From Sporosarcina ureae (lineage in GTDB: Bacteria > Bacillota > Bacilli > Bacillales_A > Planococcaceae), in the NCBI RefSeq assembly GCF_002082015.1, contig NZ_CP015109.1:272134-336133 (forward strand): 64,000 nt of DNA, written 5' to 3'. The notes beneath the pieces are model-generated. The model was not told where the DNA came from. It searched no databases and worked only from the letters and a program-made list of their open reading frames with translations. Of this stretch, positions 38,730 to 47,414 are shown piece after piece. Numbering within the stretch: position 1 is the stretch's first letter; each line of letters begins with the position of its first letter. The position numbers and the translations under genes were made by a program.

Positions 38730-40079
38730 TTACTTCTTAAATACATATTTCTTCCTATCTTGGCCAGTTACGATCAGCTGTGTGTCAGTGACCGACATGT
38801 GCTTCCCTTGAATACTCGACAGTTTACTAGTCTTCTGATCAAGCAAACTATACTGATAAATACCTGTTTTATTGAAGAAATACATCATGGAGTGATTGAA
38901 CAGCACGGATGCATTGTTTTGGTTTTCATTCGGGATAAATGATGGTTCTGATGGATCTTCATAAAATAGGATTCTAGCGTCAAAATCACGTACTTTTTTT
39001 CTATCTGATCCATCCATAGCGACAGAGTAGAGTGTTAGTTTACTGTCTTTCGGTATGTTAGGCGTGCGGTAATAGTCTCTTTTCGTTGCTTCATTTGTAT
39101 AATAGATGCGGTCATTCCAAATAAATACGTTTCGCATCGTCTCACCAGAAAACGATGACATGATCATAGAATCTTTGGGTCCTGTAAATCGTTCCGTTTT
39201 TGTCCGAATGACGCCATATTCCATCGGTAATTCTGAAGCTTGGCCAATTGCACGTAAATAGGGAATGAATACTTCATCATTATAGACAATTACATCAAAC
39301 CAGTTTTCCATATAACTAACCCAGACTCCGTCGGCCGCTTCGAAATCTTGTTGATTCAAGATTTTTTCACTTTTACCTGTTTTCAATTCTTTTTTTACCA
39401 ATCCATTATTCATACTGTATGAAAAACCATTCTGCTCGACCGTTTTTCCTTTCTGACTGACATATGAATGGTATCGACCGATTTTCATTGAATCATCAAG
39501 CGCTCTTGTCAGAAAAGCTGAGAATTGCGCGCGCGTCACCGATTGGGATGGCATGTACTTGCCTTCCGATCCGCCAGCAATGCGTTGTTTAGCAATGCCG
39601 TTAATGTCAGCATACGCCCAGTGCGCTGGAACTACATCGACAAATGTCGGTTGACTATCAAACGGTATATTGAATGAACGGCGCAAGATGGCTGCCATTT
39701 GTGCCCGTGATGTATTTTCACTCGGTCGCATTACACCATGATCACCGCGAAGAATTCCTTTTTCATTCACCGTCGCCAAAATTTTATAATATGACGACTT
39801 CTTTGAAACGTCTTTAAATACCACTTTAGGATTTTCTATGAGCGGAATCTTTAGAGCCTTAATGAGCATGGCGGATGCCTGCGCTCGTGTGATGGGTTCA
39901 TTCGGTTTGAATGTGCCGTCTGGATAGCCACCAATAATATTGCGGTCGTATAAATACTGGATTTCCTTTTTCGCCCAATGTCCATTCATGTCCGTAAACT
40001 CGGCCGCTTGCGCTTGAAACGGCATGGTTGCAACCATAAATAGTAATGCGATGAACGAGACTGTGAGTTTTTTCTTCAT
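38730..40079 (-). CDS. SLH-domain surface protein with a beta-propeller-like C terminus
   Basis: About 449 residues: a signal peptide ending MPFQAQA, three SLH repeats (about 26-190, such as IIGGYPDGTFKPNEPITRAQ), and a C-terminal region of repeated short strands like the DUF5050 propeller proteins (IYYTNEATKRDYY, LTLYSVAMDGSDRKKV, MMYFFNKTGIYQYSLLD). The ATG at 40079 has AGGAGA eight bases before it; an ATG at 40109 has none. It should be held on the wall polymer outside the cell. The ligand is unknown. Confidence 0.88.
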   Translation of the reverse strand: MKKKLTVSFIALLFMVATMPFQAQAAEFTDMNGHWAKKEIQYLYDRNIIGGYPDGTFKPNEPITRAQASAMLIKALKIPLIENPKVVFKDVSKKSSYYKILATVNEKGILRGDHGVMRPSENTSRAQMAAILRRSFNIPFDSQPTFVDVVPAHWAYADINGIAKQRIAGGSEGKYMPSQSVTRAQFSAFLTRALDDSMKIGRYHSYVSQKGKTVEQNGFSYSMNNGLVKKELKTGKSEKILNQQDFEAADGVWVSYMENWFDVIVYNDEVFIPYLRAIGQASELPMEYGVIRTKTERFTGPKDSMIMSSFSGETMRNVFIWNDRIYYTNEATKRDYYRTPNIPKDSKLTLYSVAMDGSDRKKVRDFDARILFYEDPSEPSFIPNENQNNASVLFNHSMMYFFNKTGIYQYSLLDQKTSKLSSIQGKHMSVTDTQLIVTGQDRKKYVFKK

Positions 40080-40335
40080 CTGTTTCTCTCCTATATTCGT
40101 AGTACGCACTGTGTACTCTTCTCAACTGCGCACCCTACAGACGAAGATACTTAAAAAAAGTTTCAAAAAAATACCAACTCCTCACACGATAGTTTTGGAC
40201 CTGGCATCTTACATCATAGTTCCACGTATTTTTTCGTCAGTATTTATTGCACACGTTTATATGTAAAAAGTATCAAATACAAGTCTCGCCAAGTATCTCC
40301 GCATTACTGATTGCCTTCTATACCACACATTTTTA

Positions 40336-41352
40336 CTATTCCCGCTCGAATGCGTCAATCTGTTCTGGCGTGCCAAGCAACAGCAATACGTCCTCCTCAT
40401 GCAATGGTCCCGACGAAGGTTCCCCGATCAGTTCGCCATTGCGCAAAATCCCGACTGGTAAAACACCGAATCTCTCTTGGATATCGAGTTCATGCAATGA
40501 ATGCCCCACAAAATGTGATTCGGCAACGATTTTCACTTCACTTATACTGAACTCAGCCTGACCTGGACTACGAAGTTGCCGAATGCGCGACATGTCGTAT
40601 GGTTCGAGAATGGACATTGCAAGCTCCCTGCCACCGATTGCGTACGGATTGACAACATGCTTCGCACCGGCTTTTTCCAATATTGTTTCAGAACCTTCTT
40701 GATTGGCGCGGGCTGCCACGTCGATGTCTTCATTCAAGTTTTTAACTGTCAAAGTAATGAATACATTATCCGCATCATCCTGCATAGCAGCAAATAACGC
40801 GCGGGCATGCAGTGCGCCGGCGCGTTCCAGCACTCTTTGTTCAGTCGGATTGTCCACGATCCGCAGTGTATCCGTTTCTAAATAATCTTCCATAAACTGG
40901 TGATCTTCGCTGATGAATATGATCGCAGCGTCCGGTTGCGACGCGCGGATTTCATCATACACTTGTTTCGCAAAATTGCCCGATCCGCAGATGATAATAT
41001 GATCGTTCAATTTCTTTACCTCTTTCTCCATCCGCTTCTCCCTCACTTTCTCCGGAAAATGCTTCTCAAGGAAATACGAAGCCGCTGTTCCGAAACCATA
41101 GCTGAACACGGTAATTCCCGCTGGCACGACGAATAACGTAAACAGCCTGCCACTTTCCGTCCGTGGGTAAATATCTCCATATCCGATTGTCAAAATTGAA
41201 ACAATCATCAACCAAAGTGCATCAAATAAACCGAGATTCTCGAAATGCATAAATCCGACAACACCGATCAAGACCAACAGAACGATCAATACTCCCATGA
41301 TCACAATTCTTCGATATCGTACGCTTATTTTAGCTATCGATCTTCCTTTCAT
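40336..41352 (-). CDS. Potassium channel with RCK (TrkA-N/TrkA-C) domains, YugO-like
   Basis: The 338 residues comprise two membrane helices around a pore loop with selectivity filter TIGYGD, an RCK-N Rossmann domain (IIICGSGNFAKQVYDEI) and a TrkA-C domain at the end. The layout is that of MthK/YugO channels gated by ligands or ions. AAAGGAG lies seven bases before the ATG. It is a single gene among SLH genes. Confidence 0.93.
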   Translation of the reverse strand: MKGRSIAKISVRYRRIVIMGVLIVLLVLIGVVGFMHFENLGLFDALWLMIVSILTIGYGDIYPRTESGRLFTLFVVPAGITVFSYGFGTAASYFLEKHFPEKVREKRMEKEVKKLNDHIIICGSGNFAKQVYDEIRASQPDAAIIFISEDHQFMEDYLETDTLRIVDNPTEQRVLERAGALHARALFAAMQDDADNVFITLTVKNLNEDIDVAARANQEGSETILEKAGAKHVVNPYAIGGRELAMSILEPYDMSRIRQLRSPGQAEFSISEVKIVAESHFVGHSLHELDIQERFGVLPVGILRNGELIGEPSSGPLHEEDVLLLLGTPEQIDAFERE

Positions 41353-41482
41353 GGCAGTCTCCTTTCACTACAACATTCACGTATATTTCTTCCAGTTTAC
41401 CAAATCATTCATGAATTCGTACAAAAAGATGCTTTCAGTACATTGGGGTATGTGGGTTGACCCGTGTTTCTTGTAAGCATGA

Positions 41483-41528
41483 AAACTACCTGCAGCAAAC
41501 TATTACTCACGTTTGCTGCAGGTAGTTT
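41483..41528. terminator. 18-bp perfect hairpin terminator
   Basis: AAACTACCTGCAGCAAAC and its exact reverse complement are separated by ten bases. A run of eight T lies on the plus side, and GTTTTC follows on the minus side. It lies downstream of the SLH remnant at 41,588. Confidence 0.8.
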
Positions 41529-41587
41529 AAATTTTTTTTCAGTTTCTACTCTTACTATGTTTTATCACTCCTATTCAAAAATCAAGT

Positions 41588-42109
41588 TCAGTTGATGTCT
41601 ACCATCTTTGACGTTTTCACTTTATAGTACAACATATGTCTATCTGGAACCTGTACTTCCACTGCGTAGCGCGCTTCTTTTCCGTCAGTAAAGCGGACTG
41701 TCGCGATGAAGTTACCCGGCTTATTGACACGAATGAACACGTCGGGCGAATCGGCATACCCTTCAAACGGCATGTTGCCCGATAAGACTTCCCCATCCGT
41801 ACGAGCGAAATGAATATTTTCAACCTCTTTACCCGCTGCCAGTTTTAGTCGCGCCCGTGTCTTCAAAACATCGCTCGCGTATTGCAACTGTACCTTCAAT
41901 TTACCGTCGACCTTCTTCACATCCACATAGTATTTATGATAGTAGCGTTTGATATTTTGATCTCCCATACCATAATTACCGCCCAGCTGTAACGTTCCTC
42001 TTCCTTCTTTCAACGGCGTCACCTGTACGCGGTCACCGGTATATCCTGACGGCGTCTGTCTCCCTTTAATAATAGCTGCGTGAAATGAAACGGTGCCAGG
42101 TCCCAACAC
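41588..42109 (-). pseudogene. C-terminal half of an SLH protein, truncated at a palindromic repeat
   Basis: From HAAIIKGRQTPSGYTGDRVQ onward the frame is closely similar to the last 160 residues of the SLH protein at 49,894 (KEGRGTLQ-GGNYGM, YYVDVKKVDG, KTRARLK-AAG, FEGY-DSPDVFIRVN). The signal peptide, all three SLH repeats and the linker are missing. The first codons lie inside the palindromic repeat at 42,092, so the break coincides with that element. It has no ribosome site. Confidence 0.85.
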
Positions 42110-42138
42110 TATATTGAATAGTGTCGGGACCTGGCACC
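42092..42138. repeat. REP-like palindromic element, copy 1
   Basis: GGTGCCAGGTCCCAACACTA and TAGTGTCGGGACCTGGCACC form a near-perfect inverted repeat. With its flanks (TGAAAC before, TTAAATCGA after) it is almost identical to the copy at 53,874. It sits at the broken 5' end of an SLH remnant. Confidence 0.88.
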
Positions 42139-42228
42139 TTAAATCGAGTTCGAATCGGCTGCTTGGATTCCATGAGTAAAAGAGTGGGTCCTACTTTGAT
42201 GTTTCCTGCCCAGATGCTTTTTTCTATT

Positions 42229-43200
42229 CTATCGTCCGAGAACATTGAGATTCAACAAGTTGGCTGGCCTCTTGCCTTCAATTCCTGCTATAAGATTATC
42301 AGCAGCAAGATGCGCCATCGCGACTTCTGTTTCATGGGTCGAGGAGCCGATATGAGGTAAAGTGACGACGTTCTTCATTTGCAACAATGGATTCTTTGGG
42401 TCGACAGGTTCCTGCGCGAACACATCAAGGCCTGCCGCAGCGATTTCATTTTGCTGTAGTGCGTCGATTAGATCTTCTTCTATGATGGTGCCGCCACGTG
42501 AGATATTGAGGAAGATAGCGGACGACTTCATAAGACGGAACTGCTCGCTGCCGATCATGCCCCGTGTTTCTTCAGTTAACGGGATCACGAGAAGGACATA
42601 ATCAGATTCTTTCAGCAAATCGTCAAGGTCCCGGTAAGATGCATCAAACCGTTCCTCCGCTTCCGGCTTTCTTGTTCTCGTATGATACAGGATGTCCATA
42701 TCGAAGCCGAACCGCGCGCGTTTGGCGATTGCACTGCCAACACGCCCCATACCGATGATACCGAGAGTTTTGTGATGTACGTCCACACCGTACCATTCAT
42801 TCGGCAGAAGCCCTTTCCACAAGCCTCGTTTAACATAACCATCAAGCTCTGGCATCCTCCGCGCCGTCGCAAGCATCAGCCCCATCGCCATATCAGCCAC
42901 AGTATCGTCGAGCACGCCAGGCGTATGGGTGCCCATAACACCATGTTTTGTCAGATCAGCCAGTTCGAGATTGTTGTAACCGACAGAAACGTTGCTGATG
43001 ATTTTCAGATTCGGCGCCTTATCGAGAATCACTGCATTCCCGGGGAAGCCAATTCCGATCACGCCTTCCGCTTCACGCAAGAATTCAGGAAAATCAGAGT
43101 CGTTTTCCGGATCTACGAACAATCGAACGTCATAGTCCTTCGCTAGTCGATCATAAACCGGTTGCTCTAGCCGTCGATAGGCGAGTATTTTCTTTTTCAT
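42229..43200 (-). CDS. D-2-hydroxyacid dehydrogenase (glyoxylate/hydroxypyruvate reductase type)
   Basis: The 323 residues have the two-domain layout of this family. The NAD(P) motif is GIIGMGRVGSAIAKRA, followed by the basic HTRTRK that suggests NADPH preference. The catalytic set is Arg in NISRGG, Glu in AGLDVFAQEP and His in LPHIGSST. It reduces short 2-oxoacids such as glyoxylate or hydroxypyruvate. AAGGAGG lies eight bases before the ATG. It is a single gene. Confidence 0.92.
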   Translation of the reverse strand: MKKKILAYRRLEQPVYDRLAKDYDVRLFVDPENDSDFPEFLREAEGVIGIGFPGNAVILDKAPNLKIISNVSVGYNNLELADLTKHGVMGTHTPGVLDDTVADMAMGLMLATARRMPELDGYVKRGLWKGLLPNEWYGVDVHHKTLGIIGMGRVGSAIAKRARFGFDMDILYHTRTRKPEAEERFDASYRDLDDLLKESDYVLLVIPLTEETRGMIGSEQFRLMKSSAIFLNISRGGTIIEEDLIDALQQNEIAAAGLDVFAQEPVDPKNPLLQMKNVVTLPHIGSSTHETEVAMAHLAADNLIAGIEGKRPANLLNLNVLGR

Positions 43201-43572
43201 GTATATTCCTCCTTCACTGCTACTTCCTGCCAGTATATATGAATGAGAGCTGACATATCGACTGCTCTCTGATTTTTTGATGAAATTTCTTTTGATTAAA
43301 ATCTTGCACTTGAGACAAACATGAGTATTTTAAAAGGATATCAGAACCCGACACTATTCTAAATTATAATCGAAGCTGTTAATGGAATTTGTAATTTCAT
43401 AGGGATTTAGTAACTAAAATCTATAACAAAAATCTTTTCAAATAAACTCCTTTTCATTTGATAGACTTCACTAAAGACACTATTTTACAATATCTAATTG
43501 CAATGTTATATTATACTAAATATTACAAATGAAAATTTTATGATTATAAAGTAAAATAGGAGGAACACAGTC
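43201..43572. other. AT-rich gap with a REP fragment
   Basis: There is no gene. Around 43,345-43,362 the sequence AACCCGACACTATTCT matches one arm of the palindromic repeat family. The right end contains the promoter region of the HNH gene. Confidence 0.45.
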
Positions 43573-44403
43573 ATGCTAACATTTAGGAAAATCCCTGCGA
43601 ATAATCCAATATTCATTCAAACTCGTGAAAAACATCGAGAATCTCTCATGCTTTTTCACGAATATGCAGAATATTTATCTTTACTTTCCGATAGAATGAA
43701 TAAATCCACTAGTGGAAAAGCAACTTCTTATGTAAATTACCTAGTGCGTCTAATCATTCTTTTTGAAGACAATTTTCCTACAGCCATTCATAGCCTCCTA
43801 TCGTTCGATACACTAAGAAAACTTGAAGTTGTAGTCACTGATGATCAATTCAAACAATACAACACTGCGGAAAGTAATTTCCCGAACGCTGCTTTCAAAT
43901 GTTATTTGTCATTTACCAATCATTATACGGTCTCACTCGATGACATAGGAGATATTTATACTGTTGAAAACTCTATACATACCGATGATGGTTATTCCAT
44001 CTCTGAACACCCTGTGCTAAGAGAAAATCAAGTAGAGTACAGAAACTTCTCTAATTATCCGAGAAGCATCGCAGAAAGCTTGGAAGCGAAAAAACGTAGT
44101 GACTGGAAATGCGAAGCCGACACCAACCATCAAACATTTATTAGCCAAGTTAATAAAGAATTCTACGTTGAAGCACATCATCTTGTTCCTATGGCAGCTC
44201 AGAGTCAGTTTCAATATACTTTGGACTTTGCGGACAATATTGTCTGTCTCTGTCCAAATTGTCACCGGAAAATCCACCACGCGATTGATCGGGAGAAGAG
44301 AGAATTAGTCGGAACGCTGTATGAAAGACGGGAAGATCGTTTACAAAGACGTGGTATTGAGGTTGAATTTAGGCAGTTACTAAGGTATTATGGAGTCATA
44401 TGA
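43573..44403 (+). CDS. HNH endonuclease
   Basis: The 276 residues end in an HNH nuclease: a zinc-type WKCEAD, the catalytic EAHHLVPM, then DNIVCLCPNCHRKIHHAI. The first 150 residues match no family I know and may set target or partner specificity. One cysteine of the usual first zinc pair appears to be Asp. AGGAGG precedes the ATG. It lies just upstream of the methyltransferase-McrBC genes and on the methyltransferase strand, so it is probably a restriction or other defence nuclease. Confidence 0.82.
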   Translation: MLTFRKIPANNPIFIQTREKHRESLMLFHEYAEYLSLLSDRMNKSTSGKATSYVNYLVRLIILFEDNFPTAIHSLLSFDTLRKLEVVVTDDQFKQYNTAESNFPNAAFKCYLSFTNHYTVSLDDIGDIYTVENSIHTDDGYSISEHPVLRENQVEYRNFSNYPRSIAESLEAKKRSDWKCEADTNHQTFISQVNKEFYVEAHHLVPMAAQSQFQYTLDFADNIVCLCPNCHRKIHHAIDREKRELVGTLYERREDRLQRRGIEVEFRQLLRYYGVI

Positions 44404-44598
44404 GTCATTTACTGTAAGCCAATTTAATAAATTAGCTACTAGAAGAAGTGAAAAAGTTGTTTGAAGTATTACATATAGTTTTAAACATCGGAAAGTTCAA
44501 TTTGCAACAAACAAATCTATTCAGCTAAGCAAGGAACTCATTAATAAATTTAAAAAAGTTTCGATAAAGAATTTCGAAATATATTAATTCATATTAAA

Positions 44599-44650
44599 AA
44601 AACACCTGGTTATAAACAAACATTAGTGTTTGTTTATAACCAGGTGTTTT
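44599..44650. terminator. Long perfect hairpin between HNH and methyltransferase genes
   Basis: A 24-bp perfect stem (arm ending GGTTATAAACAAACA) has a four-base loop, with A bases before and T bases after. It should terminate transcription in both directions. It also shares an AAACAAAC core with the hairpins at 20,041 and 24,934. Confidence 0.85.
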
Positions 44651-44666
44651 TAATTTCTAATTACTT

Positions 44667-44720
44667 TTGCTTTAATATTTTATTTGATATATAATTAATA
44701 TGACAATAAGAACATATGTT
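44667..44720 (+). promoter_or_regulatory. Promoter and possible operator of the cytosine methyltransferase
   Basis: TTGCTT (44667-44672) and TATAAT (44690-44695) are spaced by 17 bases. Near the expected start lies the palindrome AACATATGTT (44711-44720), a possible site for the HTH domain fused to the methyltransferase. About 140 bases of leader follow before the chosen ATG. Confidence 0.5.
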
Positions 44721-44858
44721 TCTTTCGTATTGATTACTAAGAAGTGAATAAATCTTTAGTTCAACTAATCTTTACCTTCACTATTTCATATGGTATTATT
44801 CGGAGTATATAAATTCTATATAAGTAGAATAAAACGGTCACCGAAAAGAGGGATGGTT

Positions 44859-46148
44859 ATGGCTTTTTCCTACAATGGTTTATGGAAATTGATTGCTCAA
44901 AAGGGGATGAATAAAACTACATTTAGGGATCAATGTAAAATTACTTCTGCTTCACTAGCAAGGCTTAGTAAAAATGAAAATGTAAGTATGGAAGTGTTAG
45001 AAAGAATCTGTAAACATTTAGAGTGCAGCATTGAAGAGATTATAGAATTTGTACCAGAGAGGGAAAAAAGAATGAATAATAATACATTAAAGTTTATAGA
45101 TTTGTTTGCAGGTATTGGTGGCTTTAGATTAGCAGGTGAAGAAAATGGTATGGAATGTGTCTTCTCGTCTGAAATAGACAAATTTGCTTGCGAGGTATAT
45201 AAATCTAATTTCAATGAATTACCTGAAGGTGATATTACTAAAATCGATGAAAAAGATATTCCTAATTTTGATGTACTTTTTGCTGGTTTCCCCTGTCAGC
45301 CATTTAGTTATGCGGGACAATTACAAGGTTTTGAAGACGAAATAAGAGGTACTTTGTTTTTTGATATTATTAGAATTATAAAAGAAAAACAACCGAAGAT
45401 GTTTTTACTAGAAAACGTTAAAGGGTTACGTTCTCACGATAAAGGTAAGACATTAAAAACGATATTAGAACATCTTAATAACCTAGGGTACCATGTTCAT
45501 TGGACTATTTTAAATAGTTTAGATTTCGGTGTCCCTCAATCCAGGGAAAGATGGTATTGTGTAGGGTTTAAAAAAGATGTGGCATTTGAATTCCCAACAC
45601 CTAATAATAATTCGGTTACTTTAAAAGAAATTATTAATCCGGATGACAATGAGAATTCTTCTTTAATTTTAAGTGATTTTGAACAACAGCGTATTAATCA
45701 TCATTTTAATGTCTGCCCTATTGAATCAGAAAATCAATTTAGAGTACAACATGATAATTCTAAATATGATCCGAATACCAAAAAGGGCAAATATGGTGTG
45801 TATTCTTATTTAAAGCCTGATCAAACCTTACGTTTTCATGTTGGTGATTATGCAAAGACTCAAATACAAGAGGCTTATTATTGTCATTTAGATAGCTTTA
45901 GCCCATCGATTATCGCAGCAAGAGCGCCAAAGTTATGGGATTTAGGTCGACATCTTTCGGTTAGAGAATGTGCACGTCTACAAGGGTTTCCTGATAGTTT
46001 CAAATTTGATAATTCACCAAGTCAAGCAAAAAAACAATTTGGTAATTCTGTAACGGTACCTGTTATTTCTTTAATTATAGAAAAAATGTTAATTGCCTAT
46101 AATGAAGATACTCCTCCTTTAAAGCAATTAGAGTTACTAGAAATGTAA
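44859..46148 (+). CDS. DNA cytosine-5 methyltransferase with N-terminal HTH domain
   Basis: About 429 residues. An N-terminal Cro-type HTH (about 5-65: LWKLIAQKGMNKTTFRDQCKI ... ICKHLECSIEEII) is fused to a full C5 methyltransferase with motif I DLFAGIGGFRL, motif IV GFPCQPFS (catalytic Cys), motif VI ENVKG, motif VIII QSRERWY and motif X GNSVTVPV. The ATG at 44859 has GAGGG six bases before it. The HTH may control its own promoter, as known for some C5 methyltransferases. The convergent mcrB and mcrC-like genes are the restriction part. The gene is much richer in A and T than its surroundings, a sign of transfer. Confidence 0.93.
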   Translation: MAFSYNGLWKLIAQKGMNKTTFRDQCKITSASLARLSKNENVSMEVLERICKHLECSIEEIIEFVPEREKRMNNNTLKFIDLFAGIGGFRLAGEENGMECVFSSEIDKFACEVYKSNFNELPEGDITKIDEKDIPNFDVLFAGFPCQPFSYAGQLQGFEDEIRGTLFFDIIRIIKEKQPKMFLLENVKGLRSHDKGKTLKTILEHLNNLGYHVHWTILNSLDFGVPQSRERWYCVGFKKDVAFEFPTPNNNSVTLKEIINPDDNENSSLILSDFEQQRINHHFNVCPIESENQFRVQHDNSKYDPNTKKGKYGVYSYLKPDQTLRFHVGDYAKTQIQEAYYCHLDSFSPSIIAARAPKLWDLGRHLSVRECARLQGFPDSFKFDNSPSQAKKQFGNSVTVPVISLIIEKMLIAYNEDTPPLKQLELLEM

Positions 46149-46192
46149 TGAATAAAACCCTCATCTAATTTAGATGGGGGTTTTATTCATTA
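46147..46192. terminator. Bidirectional terminator between methyltransferase and mcrC-like genes
   Basis: AATGAATAAAACCC-CATCTAA and its complement form a long stem that overlaps both stop-codon regions of the convergent genes. Confidence 0.88.
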
Positions 46193-47413
46193 GTCAGATA
46201 TATGAAGAGAATTCTTTACGGAATTTGAAAAAGTTTTGTTTCTTTCTCTAACAGGTTTAGAAAAGTCTATTGTGAAAGCGAAGAGAATAGTCTCCTTAAA
46301 ACTTTCAACGTTTATCTGTACTGGCTCTAAAGCTCCATAGTAAGGATAAACAAAACCGCCATATTCGGAACTTAGAGAATTGGAATAAAACAGCAATTGA
46401 TAAATGTCAGATAGATCTCCAATTTTACTATGATTTGATATATCTTTATTTTTCGCATCTAAAACCGCAAAAGCAGTATCTGAATCCTCGTGATAATTTA
46501 TAATAATATCCGGAGAATATGACTTAACATATTCTTCTGAACCAATTTTCAACTTTCCCATCGGTTTATCTTTTTTCCACTTGATTACTTTTACGCTCAA
46601 ATTATTCAAAAGAACATTTCGAGCATAGTTTTCAAACAGACTATTAGAATTCATTAAATAAGAAGAACTATTGACTTTATTGCTTTTTAAATTAATTTTT
46701 AAATTTCTTATTATTTTTTCAGCTAGTCCTAATACTATAGAATAATTCTCATTTTCGAAATGTGTTTTCATCTCAATATCTTGTAATAAATCATTCAAAT
46801 TTATCGCATCTACGTCTATATCTTCGAAATAAGAATTCACTAGTGAGTATAGTTTAATGTGAATTTGCTTAGTAGCTAAAACACGCACTTTATCTAGAGC
46901 GATCTTAATAATTTTATTATATGAAGTATTCAGAGTATGAATTTCATATTCAATTGGTATTTTATCTTGCAGTAAGTTTATAGGAGATATTTCTTCAACT
47001 AATATCTTTCCACGAATTTTATTTGTTGCTTCTTTAATTTTAACAAAATCGCCTTCAAGACCACTACTTACTAATTCATAAGCATTTTTCAAAAATAAAT
47101 CGATAAGGTTTTCTTGAACTCCAAAACTTTCATTTTCATCTAATTGGCTGCTTATCCGATCATCTAGTAATCCTTCATTATATAATTGCATCTCTAAATA
47201 ATGATTGGAAGTTAGTTTAGATATCCTAGGCTCAATATTAATAATTATATCTCTAATATTTATACTTCCGATAATATAGCTATCGAATATTATAGTTTCA
47301 CCTTGTAAGTATAATGGTAAATTTTTATTATCATTCAGAAAAATTTGGAATTCTTCGACATATGATTTTTCTAGTGTGAAAGAAGAATTTTCAGGAATAT
47401 TTATAACCCTCAT
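46190..47413 (-). CDS. McrC-like restriction subunit (PD-(D/E)xK nuclease)
   Basis: The 407 residues follow the McrC layout: an N-terminal beta domain (GETIIFDSYIIGSINIRDI) and a C-terminal PD-(D/E)xK nuclease with Asp in SPDIIINYH and Asp-x-Lys in AVLDAKNKD, then QLLFYS. It should be the cleavage subunit for the AAA+ protein upstream. It starts two bases after the McrB-like stop. In McrBC the target is methylated DNA; beside a methyltransferase, as in LlaJI, the pair instead cuts unmethylated sites. Which applies here is inference. Very AT-rich. Confidence 0.88.
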   Translation of the reverse strand: MRVINIPENSSFTLEKSYVEEFQIFLNDNKNLPLYLQGETIIFDSYIIGSINIRDIIINIEPRISKLTSNHYLEMQLYNEGLLDDRISSQLDENESFGVQENLIDLFLKNAYELVSSGLEGDFVKIKEATNKIRGKILVEEISPINLLQDKIPIEYEIHTLNTSYNKIIKIALDKVRVLATKQIHIKLYSLVNSYFEDIDVDAINLNDLLQDIEMKTHFENENYSIVLGLAEKIIRNLKINLKSNKVNSSSYLMNSNSLFENYARNVLLNNLSVKVIKWKKDKPMGKLKIGSEEYVKSYSPDIIINYHEDSDTAFAVLDAKNKDISNHSKIGDLSDIYQLLFYSNSLSSEYGGFVYPYYGALEPVQINVESFKETILFAFTIDFSKPVRERNKTFSNSVKNSLHISD

Positions 47414-47414
47414 T

